This document shows, in pieces, positions 44,834 through 52,846 of a stretch of DNA of 64,000 nucleotides. The number at the start of each line of letters is the position of its first letter. Position 1 is the first letter of the stretch. This DNA is from Lewinellaceae bacterium (GTDB lineage Bacteria > Bacteroidota > Bacteroidia > Chitinophagales > Saprospiraceae): NCBI GenBank assembly GCA_016710765.1, contig JADJUJ010000002.1, positions 1 to 64,000 on the forward strand, in the 5' to 3' direction. Made by a program: the position numbers and the translations under genes. The notes beneath the pieces were generated by a model, which was not told the DNA's origin, made no database searches, and worked only from the letters and a program-made list of their open reading frames with translations.

Positions 44834-46768
44834 TCAAATTTGTGCAAATACAACTCCTTCCCCCGGAAGCATCTCCAGCATTTCATCTTTATTCCAAACG
44901 GGCAGTTCCTGCCGATGCGTTGAAAATACTATTTTCCAAAGATTGTTTGGCGGCATCTCAGGTTGAATAACTGCGCCAGATTTGGTGTTCAGGTTTGCAA
45001 AACAGCAAAGCCGTGCATCGTTTGCCTGGGTCCAGCCAATGACTTTTCGCGTGCCATCAGGATCAGGGGCAAGCAACCACGACACTGGAGCCCTTCGGAT
45101 GTGATCATCCCATTGTGCTGAGAAATCTTTTTGTCTTACCAAGCGCGAATATAGTTCGCTGTTTCGTCCCCAGCGCCATGGGCCTTGTGTGCTTTTTGGC
45201 CCCTCCGACATGTGAAAAACATAGAGTTTTGAATAAAATTCGTTGGCAACAGGGCTTGGATGCGGATCGCGGCATTCAAAACCCAGGGCCATATAAGATG
45301 GCATGTCGGTGAGAAACAAGGCCAGAAAATAGCGTATTTCATTGCCGTCGAGGTAAAACCCATCGAACCTCGGATCATCTTTATCCGCTGTCATCAGCGT
45401 AAAGTTGGGCGAAAACTTTCGGGTTTCCAGCCATTGCCGGTATTGCGCAAAAAGTCGGACAAATTGGGTAGTACCCACTGGCTCAGCCTGTAAATCACCT
45501 AAAGTTGAATCAGCATGGCAGGCTTCCAGGTGGTCGCATTCATCACCGTAAGCCATCTCACCGGGAGGTGCCAGAAAACTCTCCGCAAAATATCCAAACC
45601 AGGGCTTTTCAGCCAAAACATGTTGTTTTACAGCGCCTAAAAGGTCGTAGAAAGCATCCGGAAGTTTTGGGACGCCGTTTTGCCGCATCTGTACATGCGA
45701 CATGTCCCCACGCATAAAATCAAAATGATAATCGCGTTGTATTTTGGAATAATGCTGGCAAACATATTCCCAAACGGCTTGCTGCGGTGCGTCAAAATCT
45801 AATTCCCAATGGATATTATTATCCTTAGCACCATACAATTTATACCGCGACAATGGGCCAAATACCCTTGACATAGGTTCTGGCCTGGTAATGCGATACT
45901 CGCGCCAATGCAACCCATCTGTATCCACAATAGCCCCTGCTGCTGTAGGGTCAACTTCAATCCCCCGGTACGGCGGCGCCATGGTAGCCGGCACCGTTTC
46001 AAAACCCTGATCATGCAAGGCCTTAATCAACAATTTTCGTCTGTGCAGCCTGCCCTGGTAGTCGTTGGGCGCCCCAAACATCAACAATAACCGCTTTTCT
46101 TCAGGCCACACCTTGAAAAAGGTATGGTAATCTGCTGGTAATTGGGCTGCCTCGGCCGCTGAAAGCATCCCCTGCAATGCGGTAAAAATGAAGGCCGATA
46201 CGGTTTCACTTAAACCATCATCATGACGTAAAATGGTTGTATCCTTTCGTTGAAGCCATTCAAAGAAATCTGGTTGTGCCAATGCCATTTCCGAAAACCG
46301 GTCTGCATGGGGTACAACATCCATCCCAACCGCTTTTCCCATCACATGCAACAAATTCACCACGGCTTTGAGTTGTGCCTCAACAGTATTTAAATGGCTG
46401 CCCAACTGCGCCATTTCTTCGCTGTAAAATTCAGGGTTGATGTTCCAACTGCATGGACCATAGAGACTCGCCACGACACCAGGCTCCCAAATAGGGAGAA
46501 TGTGTACAGCATTTTGGGCACTGGGCAGCGTCATGGCATATGGAATAATCTTCCAAAAAGAGCCTAACGTGCGTACATTTATACCAACGGTATTGGCCGT
46601 TTTAAGCCACTTCGTATCCTGCTCCTGTTCCAATGGGGATACCATTTGAACACCGGGCTCCAGTGCCCTACCAACCGCTGCACCATAATGTTGATACAAG
46701 ACTTCCAGGACTTCCTGAAGGCTGTAATGCATGGTTTCTTCTGGTAAACGGGAACGAAATAGATTCAT
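44834..46768 (-). CDS. Divergent GH13-like (alpha-amylase-fold) enzyme
   Basis: 644 residues, no signal peptide. GH13 regions can be matched in order, though altered: I GMDVVPHADRF (like DVVPNH), II YHFDFMRGDMSH (Arg-x-Asp with candidate nucleophile), III PWFGYFAESFL (candidate acid/base Glu), IV LMTADKDDPRFDG (where NHD is usual). The middle and end include GPCSWNINPEFYSEEM and LLAPDPDGTRKVIGWTQ and a small beta domain ending MLPGEGVVFAQI. This looks like an unassigned amylase-like clade, perhaps intracellular. ATG 46768 is chosen over TTG 46771; ATG 46732 is also possible. It lies on the same strand as the mini-lipoprotein, 188 bases upstream of it. Confidence 0.65.
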   Translation of the reverse strand: MNLFRSRLPEETMHYSLQEVLEVLYQHYGAAVGRALEPGVQMVSPLEQEQDTKWLKTANTVGINVRTLGSFWKIIPYAMTLPSAQNAVHILPIWEPGVVASLYGPCSWNINPEFYSEEMAQLGSHLNTVEAQLKAVVNLLHVMGKAVGMDVVPHADRFSEMALAQPDFFEWLQRKDTTILRHDDGLSETVSAFIFTALQGMLSAAEAAQLPADYHTFFKVWPEEKRLLLMFGAPNDYQGRLHRRKLLIKALHDQGFETVPATMAPPYRGIEVDPTAAGAIVDTDGLHWREYRITRPEPMSRVFGPLSRYKLYGAKDNNIHWELDFDAPQQAVWEYVCQHYSKIQRDYHFDFMRGDMSHVQMRQNGVPKLPDAFYDLLGAVKQHVLAEKPWFGYFAESFLAPPGEMAYGDECDHLEACHADSTLGDLQAEPVGTTQFVRLFAQYRQWLETRKFSPNFTLMTADKDDPRFDGFYLDGNEIRYFLALFLTDMPSYMALGFECRDPHPSPVANEFYSKLYVFHMSEGPKSTQGPWRWGRNSELYSRLVRQKDFSAQWDDHIRRAPVSWLLAPDPDGTRKVIGWTQANDARLCCFANLNTKSGAVIQPEMPPNNLWKIVFSTHRQELPVWNKDEMLEMLPGEGVVFAQI

Positions 46769-47298
46769 CAATGAAAATTAAGGCTGAAATTCAAAATCTT
46801 ATCTTGCATTTCCCGCAGGATAAGAATAAAAATTTCACAATTAATATTTTTTAGGGTATGTTTTTTAGAATTTCACTAAAAAGGCTAAAATTGCAATGTG
46901 AAACCGTTTATCGCAAACTCCAACAGGCTTTTAAAATCGTTGATAAATAATACACTTGCTGTTTTAAAAGGGTGTTAAAATTAAATTGGGTTTCCCGGGG
47001 TTTGGGATTGCCCGGGGCACCAAAAACCGGGGGGGGCACCACACACAAACCCAAAGGCCCAGGCAGGGCGCAGCAAAATCTGACTTTTTTCGCTTTCATC
47101 CATATTTTTAGTGATCCTTCCTTTAATCTTAGCCACGCTGTTTATTTGCCGTTAATGCTATCCTATCCGCAATGTCTCAGGATTGACAAGAATATATAAA
47201 CCTGGTGACAAGCCTGAGAAGGTATAATAATAGGGCCGTCCTGAGTTGTCTTTTATGATTAGGCGCCTCCCGATACCATTGGAATGCTCCCAAACTAA
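46769..47298. other. Intergenic region with an odd G-rich block
   Basis: 530 bases between divergent genes. It is AT-rich except 46985-47065, where G and C runs dominate. G tracts at 46988-46990, 46997-47000, 47004-47006 and 47014-47017 with loops of 3-7 bases fit a G-quadruplex motif, followed by eight G at 47029-47036. A minus-strand frame at 47158-47265 reads YYYTFSGLSPGLYILVN, resembling the end of a T9SS sorting domain, and may be a gene remnant. No intact gene or RNA recognised. Confidence 0.4.
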
Positions 47299-47835
47299 AT
47301 GCATATGATTTACAAGGTTAAACTCAAAAATTCCGATGATACGGTCATGCTGGATGACCATGTATACGATTGGATTGAATCAGACTCTTACCTGCACAAA
47401 ATAGATTTCATCAACAACCTCAGGAAACACTCCAGTGGTTGTGCTGTTTTTCAGAAAACCTGGAAAAAAGCCGATGGAAGTTATAAGACGGAAACTATAT
47501 ATCTGCACAAAATCATTGCAGAAAAGTTTTTGAACGAACAAAAAAACAAGGAGCGAAGGCTTGTCGGTGCAAAAAATGGAGACAAACTCGACTGTAGGCT
47601 GGAGAACATCATTTACCGTTCCCGCTCAACCGCCAGTCGGCAACGCAAAACCAGCAGTAAAACAGGCTATACCGGCGTTTATCAGGAACATAACCGATAC
47701 CGCGCAGTCATTTCCATTAAAGGAAAATCGGTTCACCTTGGCATGTTTGACACACCGGAGGAAGCGGCCGCGGCCTACAATAAGATCTCGAAGGAATTGT
47801 ACGGAGAGGAAGGGAAAATCAATAAGTTTAAATAA
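47299..47835 (+). CDS. HNH-like endonuclease with C-terminal AP2 DNA-binding domain
   Basis: 178 residues. The N-terminal half has an HNH-type arrangement: IYLHKIIAEKFLN, then VGAKNGDKLDCRLENIIYRS (Asn/Asp-x-Leu-Asp-x-Arg-x-Glu-Asn, usual HNH homing-enzyme core). The C-terminal half has an AP2/ERF-like domain: TGYTGVYQEHNRYRAVISIK, HLGMFDTPEEAAAAYNKI. HNH-AP2 proteins occur in phages, group I introns and free-standing homing genes, cutting DNA at intron-less sites. Here it stands alone, flanked by intergenic DNA with an odd base composition. ATG 47299 (alternative in-frame ATG 47305). Confidence 0.8.
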   Translation: MHMIYKVKLKNSDDTVMLDDHVYDWIESDSYLHKIDFINNLRKHSSGCAVFQKTWKKADGSYKTETIYLHKIIAEKFLNEQKNKERRLVGAKNGDKLDCRLENIIYRSRSTASRQRKTSSKTGYTGVYQEHNRYRAVISIKGKSVHLGMFDTPEEAAAAYNKISKELYGEEGKINKFK

Positions 47836-47965
47836 TCTGACTTTAGCCATTGATCTATAGTCTTAGCCCCTACCCCAAAAAAAGCATTAACTCTTTGGTT
47901 TTTAAAGCATTGAATTCTTCCTGGCAAAGCCAAAGGCTATTGCCCATCTAAGTCATACCTGGGCT

Positions 47966-48154
47966 TCATGCTTCAGTTTTCCTGGTTCGTTTTTTGCGAT
48001 ATGGACAATGCCTACAACCACTCCCACAGCATTGATTACGGGCCAAAAGGTAATGCTCGGTAAAAATCACATAGCACCCTTCCCAATAGAAATCAAGCCC
48101 TTCCTGTAGTGGAGTGCTCGCGCCCTGGAGTTTGATATCGGTGTTTTTTTTCAT
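47966..48154 (-). CDS. DUF5522 small Cys-rich protein
   Basis: 62 residues. LQEGLDFYWEGCYVIFTEHY leads into a Cys cluster, NQCCGSGCRHCPYRK, which matches the DUF5522 pattern (CCxxGCxxCPY) and may hold a metal or an Fe-S cluster. A lysine/arginine-rich tail follows. Function unknown; small Bacteroidota proteins of this type are usually encoded singly. A 37-base gap separates it from the downstream stress gene on the same strand. Confidence 0.82.
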   Translation of the reverse strand: MKKNTDIKLQGASTPLQEGLDFYWEGCYVIFTEHYLLARNQCCGSGCRHCPYRKKRTRKTEA

Positions 48155-48191
48155 ACGGTCCTCCTAAAAAACGGACGAACCGACAAAAAGT

Positions 48192-49361
48192 TCATGCGGG
48201 TTTATCTCGTTCGCCAAGAAGATCCTCTTCAGCATGGATTACCATCACCGGAGCGGTAGTATTAAGCAGCATTTCCCGTGATATGCTGCGGTGTAAGATG
48301 GATTCCCAAAAAGAGCGGTTATGGGTGACAAAAATGAACAAGTCAATTGCGTGTTCAAAAGCATATTCATGCAGGGATTCCACCACCTCTTCGCCAACTA
48401 TTTTACTAAAAATAAAGGGATGTTCAGGGTCAGCATAGATATAGTTGATCTCAAACAATTTTTTCTCCAGCTCCACGCCATTTTCTGCGGCAGGGCCAAC
48501 ATGTACAAAATGCAGTTGGCCTTCAAAGCGGCGCGTAAACGTTACGGTTTGCTTGATGGCCAGCGCATCCAGTGATTCAAAGTTGCTGGCGTATAAAATG
48601 TTTTTAAAACTCGAAAATACGGCTTGGGAAGGAATGAGCAGTACGGGGCATTTTGCTGTTTGGGACAAGGCGATGCTTACGGAGCCAAAGAGTTTTCTCG
48701 TCAGGTTACCCCTTCCTGTAGTGCCCATTACGACTAAATCAGCATGGTCCGACATTTGGGCGATCATTTCCTCTGGGAAGCCAAAAACGATACGGGTTCG
48801 AAGCCGGGCAAATTCTGCTCCAAAATCCTTCTGTAGTGCTGTAGGGCCCCAATCAGGGCACCCATGATTTTCCTTTTTGGAGAGGGTGTTTCTTACGAAA
48901 TTATCGAGTTCTTCCTGCATGGTTTTTTTATATCCCGAAAGGAAGCCCGATGGCGAGGGTTTAGTACCCTCAAAAATACTGTCCATAGCATACACCACCT
49001 CAACTGAAGCACCAAAGGTATGCGCCATCATGCAGGCATACCGCAAAGCATTTTCTGAAGCCGGGCTAAGGTCCACAGGAACCAGAATTTTCTTCATTTG
49101 ATACAATTTACTGCGCAACAATTGTCTGTTGCGCAGTAAACTCCTCAATTCATCAACAGAGGGAACTGCCCCCTCCGCCAATACTTCGCCATCGACAACG
49201 AGGGCTGGCAAGGTGTGTGCTCCTAACATCATAATCTTATTATCGTCAGAAATCTCCTCCACTTTTCCAGACAATGGGAATTGTAGCAACGCTTCATCGA
49301 GGTTGTTTTTTAATGCAATCATTTTTGCATCGCAATTGCCATAAATCAGAATGGTAGCCAT
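48192..49361 (-). CDS. Thioredoxin-like domain fused to two universal stress (UspA) domains
   Basis: 389 residues. Residues 1-75 resemble the small-redox-protein thioredoxin fold (MATILIYGNCDAKM, LPALVVDGEVLAEGAVPSVD), but the CxxC is reduced to one Cys (CDAK). A short linker follows. UspA domain 1 starts at Met89 (KKILVPVDLSPASENALRY) with the ATP-binding loop VVMGTTGRGNLTRKLFGSVS, and a second, weaker UspA domain covers about 240-380 (FKNILYASNFESLDA, LFIFVTHNRSFWES). The gene may be a natural fusion or two genes joined by a lost stop. A perfect hairpin (49107-49140) lies in the linker. Co-oriented with the CBS gene, which ends 52 bases upstream. Confidence 0.75.
   Translation of the reverse strand: MATILIYGNCDAKMIALKNNLDEALLQFPLSGKVEEISDDNKIMMLGAHTLPALVVDGEVLAEGAVPSVDELRSLLRNRQLLRSKLYQMKKILVPVDLSPASENALRYACMMAHTFGASVEVVYAMDSIFEGTKPSPSGFLSGYKKTMQEELDNFVRNTLSKKENHGCPDWGPTALQKDFGAEFARLRTRIVFGFPEEMIAQMSDHADLVVMGTTGRGNLTRKLFGSVSIALSQTAKCPVLLIPSQAVFSSFKNILYASNFESLDALAIKQTVTFTRRFEGQLHFVHVGPAAENGVELEKKLFEINYIYADPEHPFIFSKIVGEEVVESLHEYAFEHAIDLFIFVTHNRSFWESILHRSISREMLLNTTAPVMVIHAEEDLLGERDKPA
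49107..49140 (-). promoter_or_regulatory. Perfect 14-base hairpin inside the thioredoxin-like/Usp linker
   Basis: Arms TTTACTGCGCAACA and TGTTGCGCAGTAAA at 49107-49120 and 49127-49140 with a six-base loop. It lies within the coding linker, ending nine bases before the internal ATG (49097) where classical Usp proteins begin. It could control internal initiation or mark a former gene border. Confidence 0.6.
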
Positions 49362-49413
49362 ACCAATAATGTGAAGAATTTTGAAAGCATTTCCAACTAA
49401 TTAATTATTGGTT

Positions 49414-49869
49414 CTATTTCTTTTCATCGTATACCATGTGCGGTGCATCCGGTTTTTCTTCCAGAATAGCCCTGATCACATCTTGGGTAGTTATTATGCC
49501 TACCAATTCGCCGTTTTCCACAACAGGAAGGGCATGAAACCAGTTTTTGCTGAAAATTTCAAGTGCCACATTAATCCGATCATCGGGCTCGAGTTTACCC
49601 AAGCCTCTGGTCATAATGTCCTGGGCTTTGGTCCGCTCCATGGTCCGCTCATTGATTAGCTTATCGCCGGTAGAGAGGCTTAAGCCACCTGTAAAATGAT
49701 TGAAATCGGTTTTTGAAATAATCCCAACAATCTCCTTGAAGCGTACGACTGGCAAATGGTGGAAATTGTGTGTATCAAACACTTGCTTTACAGTATTCAG
49801 ATTGTCTTCTGGATTGACCGTAACCAAGTGGGTGCTCATCAGCGAGGAAACAGGCTTGAAGATGTTCAT
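49414..49869 (-). CDS. CBS-domain protein
   Basis: 151 residues, two CBS motifs: VSSLMSTHLVTVNPEDNL ... HHLPVVRFKEIVGIISKTDF, then AQDIMTRGLGKLEPDDRI ... HALPVVENGELVGIITTQDV. CBS pairs bind adenosyl nucleotides and sense energy state. ATG 49869 (preceded by an A-rich leader) is preferred; ATG 49920 would add 17 residues. Divergent from the response regulator/CRP hybrid; together with the Usp gene this forms a stress or energy-sensing cluster. Confidence 0.82.
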   Translation of the reverse strand: MNIFKPVSSLMSTHLVTVNPEDNLNTVKQVFDTHNFHHLPVVRFKEIVGIISKTDFNHFTGGLSLSTGDKLINERTMERTKAQDIMTRGLGKLEPDDRINVALEIFSKNWFHALPVVENGELVGIITTQDVIRAILEEKPDAPHMVYDEKK

Positions 49870-49986
49870 GGCTTTGTTTTTTAAAGGTGAGTATTTCGTT
49901 TTTGCGATATAGGGTTTCATTCAACTTACTGATGCAAAATTGCTAGATTGCAACAAGGCAACGAATGACAGCACTCAGCCGGGTGC

Positions 49987-50000
49987 GTGATATAAATCAA
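49987..50000 (+). promoter_or_regulatory. FNR/CRP-like operator (GTGAT-ATAA-ATCAA)
   Basis: Matches the FNR consensus TTGAT-N4-ATCAA at nine of ten half-site bases. Its centre at 49993.5 is about 41 bases upstream of the start site predicted from the -7 box (50020-50027), the class II activator position. It serves the response regulator/CRP hybrid gene at 50061 and may also affect the divergent CBS gene. Confidence 0.55.
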
Positions 50001-50019
50001 TCTTATGGATGAATTTTTT

Positions 50020-50027
50020 TACTTTTG
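50020..50027 (+). promoter_or_regulatory. Bacteroidota -7 promoter box for the RR/CRP hybrid
   Basis: TACTTTTG, an exact TAnnTTTG match, 34 bases upstream of the ATG. No -33 TTG is visible, consistent with activation from the FNR-like box. Confidence 0.5.
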
Positions 50028-50060
50028 CCTCAACATACAACACTTTCCTACCCGAACACT

Positions 50061-51101
50061 ATGAAAAAGATCCTGATAATTGAGGACAACCTGGAAGTCC
50101 GCGAAAACCTGGCAGAAATACTCACATTAGGCGGTTATGAGTCTACCGTTGCAGAAAATGGCAAAATTGGCGTTGATAAGGCCATATCAGAATTACCTGA
50201 TCTGGTGCTTTGTGATGTAATGATGCCCGAGCTGGATGGATTTGGTGTGTTACATATCTTGAGTAAAAACCAGAAAACTGCCGACATTCCTTTCATCTTC
50301 TTAACGGCAAAAGCGGAAAAAGAAGACTTCAGGAAAGGCATGTCGCTGGGTGCTGACGACTATATTACAAAGCCATTTGACGATGTACAGCTGCTTCAGA
50401 CCATCGAAACGCGCCTGAACAAAAGCGAACGCCTGCGTGCTGCCAGCAAACAGTCGACCGGAAACCTGGAACATTTCATCAACGAAGCCCGGGCGGTGGA
50501 GGCCATACAATCCCTTTCTGAAAATCGGGAAATCCGGCACTACCGGAAAAAAGATCCTGTTTTTCAGGAAGGGGAAATTCCTCGCTGGCTTTATTACGTA
50601 GAACAGGGTTCCCTAAAAGTATCCAAATCTAATGACGATGGCCGGGAACTGATTATTCAGGTGGCTGGCCCTGGTGATTTTGTTGGCTACATGGCGTTGC
50701 TGCGGGAAAGCAAATACCCGGAAAATGCCATTGCGCTTGAAGATTCAACCGTTCGGCTTATCCCCAAAGATGATTTTTTTGCATTAGTATTTGGTAATCG
50801 GGACGTAAACGCCCGTTTTATCAAGTTGCTGGCCAATCATATGGCGGAGCAGGAACAACAACTGATCGACCTGGCCTACAACTCCGTGCGCAGAAGAGTG
50901 GCGACGGCCATCAGTAACCTGCATGAACAGGGATTTACGGAAATCCATATGCTTCGGGAAGACCTGGCAGCACTGGCCGGCACCGCAAAAGAAACGGTCA
51001 TCAGAACCCTTACCGATTTTAAAAACGAAAACCTGATCAATATCACAGATGGTATTATCACGGTACTGGTCCCAGACAAACTGAAGGACATGCCCAATTG
51101 A
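50061..51101 (+). CDS. Response regulator fused to CRP/FNR transcription factor
   Basis: 346 residues. Receiver domain (1-120): KKILIIEDN with phospho-acceptor Asp52 (LVLCDVMMPELDG) and conserved Lys (GADDYITKPFD). Cyclic-nucleotide-binding-like domain: FQEGEIPRWLYYVEQGSLKV, PGDFVGYMALL. C-terminal HTH of the Crp type (MLREDLAALAGTAKETVIRTLTDF). No Cys cluster typical of FNR, so it probably does not bind an Fe-S cluster. It would act on phosphorylation by an unlinked kinase. ATG 50061 starts the receiver directly. The CBS and Usp genes are its divergent neighbours and likely targets; the FNR-like box suggests self- or cross-regulation. Confidence 0.9.
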   Translation: MKKILIIEDNLEVRENLAEILTLGGYESTVAENGKIGVDKAISELPDLVLCDVMMPELDGFGVLHILSKNQKTADIPFIFLTAKAEKEDFRKGMSLGADDYITKPFDDVQLLQTIETRLNKSERLRAASKQSTGNLEHFINEARAVEAIQSLSENREIRHYRKKDPVFQEGEIPRWLYYVEQGSLKVSKSNDDGRELIIQVAGPGDFVGYMALLRESKYPENAIALEDSTVRLIPKDDFFALVFGNRDVNARFIKLLANHMAEQEQQLIDLAYNSVRRRVATAISNLHEQGFTEIHMLREDLAALAGTAKETVIRTLTDFKNENLINITDGIITVLVPDKLKDMPN

Positions 51102-51227
51102 AGGAACGCATTTACCTTTAGGGCAAACACAAAAAAATACATGGCAGTAAACTAATATTGCAATACTTGTCTTAAATTGCCAAGCATAATTTGGCATATT
51201 TATACATATTCAATATAGGACTGCAAC

Positions 51228-51482
51228 ATGAAAACTGTTCCTGAAAATAATCCCCCAGGGATATCTCCATCAGCCGAGACCAAGGCTATGCACCAGCATT
51301 TGTTCCAACGCGGCCTTAAATGGCTGGGCGGCGGCGTTTTTTTAATGGCGCTGAGTTTTGGTATTAACTTTTTCAGCATTGAAACGGGCAGCGGCGACGG
51401 ATTTATAGCCTTTATGTACCTGCTTACCACGGCAGGCGCCGCAGTTATACTAAAAGGGTTGGTAGATATGTTGGGCTTTTGA
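51228..51482 (+). CDS. Small membrane protein of unknown function
   Basis: 84 residues. Hydrophilic Pro-rich N-terminus (PENNPPGISPS), then two hydrophobic helices (GGGVFLMALSFGINFF, FMYLLTTAGAAVILKGLVDM). No family recognised. The 126 bases between the RR/CRP gene and this start hold no other gene. A shared terminator follows at 51485-51515. Confidence 0.6.
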   Translation: MKTVPENNPPGISPSAETKAMHQHLFQRGLKWLGGGVFLMALSFGINFFSIETGSGDGFIAFMYLLTTAGAAVILKGLVDMLGF

Positions 51483-51484
51483 TT

Positions 51485-51515
51485 ACGGACAGCCCAAAGA
51501 TATTGGACTGCCCGT
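51485..51515. terminator. Convergent terminator hairpin
   Basis: ACGGACAGCCCAA pairs with TTGGACTGCCCGT (two G-U type mismatches) with a five-base loop; T-rich sequence follows on the plus strand. It lies between the small membrane protein and the GNAT gene, which end head to head. Confidence 0.6.
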
Positions 51516-51521
51516 AGATCT

Positions 51522-51956
51522 TTATTTCATTTTTTTCTTCATTTTGAAGTGCGGGATGCCAACTTCGTCAAAGCGCTCACCCTCAATTTGATAGCCTGCT
51601 TTTAGGTAAAAAGGCACAGCAACCTCTCTTGCATTGAGCACCATGGCGGTAAAACCATGCTCCTTAGCCCACCGCTCGGAGGCCAGCACCAACTGTAATC
51701 CAACACCTTTGCGCTGAAAGGCTGGCTCTACGGCCACCTGTCGCATTTTTACATCAGTATCAGATTGCGGCACCAGGTTCAAATAACCTGCCAATATGTA
51801 AGAACTTGTGTAGATCCCCATGTGAACCGTATCGTATTCTTCCGCTATTTGTTCGGGTTGGTATTGCATGCCCAAGGGCTTGCGCAAAACCAGATCGCGA
51901 AGTCGGAGCGCGTCGTCAAATTCCGGTGTACCGAAGGAGATAAGCAGAATATGCAT
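51522..51956 (-). CDS. GNAT-family N-acetyltransferase
   Basis: 144 residues. Acetyl-CoA binding motif VEPAFQRKGVGLQLVLASERW (Q/RxxGxG/A), followed by GFTAMVLNAREVAVPFYLKAGYQIEG, the usual motif B. The family acetylates small molecules or protein amines; the specificity is unknown. ATG 51956; the upstream membrane-protein gene ends 22 bases before it on the same strand. Confidence 0.85.
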   Translation of the reverse strand: MHILLISFGTPEFDDALRLRDLVLRKPLGMQYQPEQIAEEYDTVHMGIYTSSYILAGYLNLVPQSDTDVKMRQVAVEPAFQRKGVGLQLVLASERWAKEHGFTAMVLNAREVAVPFYLKAGYQIEGERFDEVGIPHFKMKKKMK

Positions 51957-51978
51957 GAATGGGCTATTGCGTTAAAAT

Positions 51979-52791
51979 TTATTCGGCGCTGGGTGCAAAA
52001 TGATCTAAAACATCAGATTCTGGCTCATCCTCGTTCAATTGCGTGACATCCGCAAAAGCAGCATACTGTGCACACATCATGGCCGGATAGGTAAATAATA
52101 TTCCTACCAAGAGCAAAAGCATGCCAATACCACCGATAAAACCAGCAACAATACCAAAAACCAGTACCATCCAGAATTGCTTACCGGCAAGTTTGCGGCT
52201 GGCCATCATGGCATCCCAGGCGCGCATATCATAAAACCAAACCAGCATCTGTGCCCAAACGAAGGAAACCGACAAGTAGATCGCAGGGATAATGACGAGG
52301 ATGAGTCCAACAAGCGCCAGCCCGGAACTGAAAATACCCATCATGGAATTAGCGATATCCGATGGGTCTGCGTAAGGATCGCCGGAAAAGGTGCCCATGG
52401 TGGTAAAAAGGGTACCCAGGATAAGAGCATATCCAGGGATTATGGCGGCAATTACGATCAATCCAGTCAAAAAATTGGCCAAAAACAGTTCTCCAAATTT
52501 GTCAAACCCGCGAAAAAAATCACTGAATTGGGTTTCTTCTCCCCGGTCTATTTTGGCCGCGACATGAAAGGGGCCAATCATTAGCGCCGGTGCAATAACC
52601 ATTAGCGCCAGTGCGCCCAAAAAGGGTATAACAGCCAAAACAATAAAAATGAGCATCATCAGTAAAAAGTAGCCAATAAAACCGCCCGGGTTTTTCATCA
52701 TAAGATTGAAGCCCTTGCTGATGTAATCGCCCAGATTGAACTGGTAACCATCATCGATAATGCGCTGAATTTTGTAAGGGTAATTTGCCAT
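51979..52791 (-). CDS. Multi-pass membrane protein of unknown function
   Basis: 270 residues, about five helices (GFIGYFLLMMLIFIVLAVIP, GALALMVIAPALMIG, FLTGLIVIAAIIPGYALILG, LVGLILVIIPAIYLSVSFV, VLVFGIVAGFIGGIGMLLLL) and an acidic C-terminus (TQLNEDEPESDV). The N-terminus has a hydrophilic segment before helix 1 (YQFNLGDYISKGFNLMMKNP). Bacteroidota members are often given the wrong beta-carotene monooxygenase name. ATG 52791 is preferred (MANYPYK); a longer frame upstream runs into the EttA intergenic region. Confidence 0.7.
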   Translation of the reverse strand: MANYPYKIQRIIDDGYQFNLGDYISKGFNLMMKNPGGFIGYFLLMMLIFIVLAVIPFLGALALMVIAPALMIGPFHVAAKIDRGEETQFSDFFRGFDKFGELFLANFLTGLIVIAAIIPGYALILGTLFTTMGTFSGDPYADPSDIANSMMGIFSSGLALVGLILVIIPAIYLSVSFVWAQMLVWFYDMRAWDAMMASRKLAGKQFWMVLVFGIVAGFIGGIGMLLLLVGILFTYPAMMCAQYAAFADVTQLNEDEPESDVLDHFAPSAE

Positions 52792-52846
52792 AATAAAAGT
52801 TGGTTTGTTGTAAACAATGGTTTTCGAAAACAAAAATGCAAAAAGA

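Noticed and set aside
47158..47361. Minus-strand frame resembling a T9SS sorting-domain end
   Set aside because: Too short, overlaps the start of the HNH-AP2 gene, no signal peptide or upstream body. Noted only as a possible remnant.
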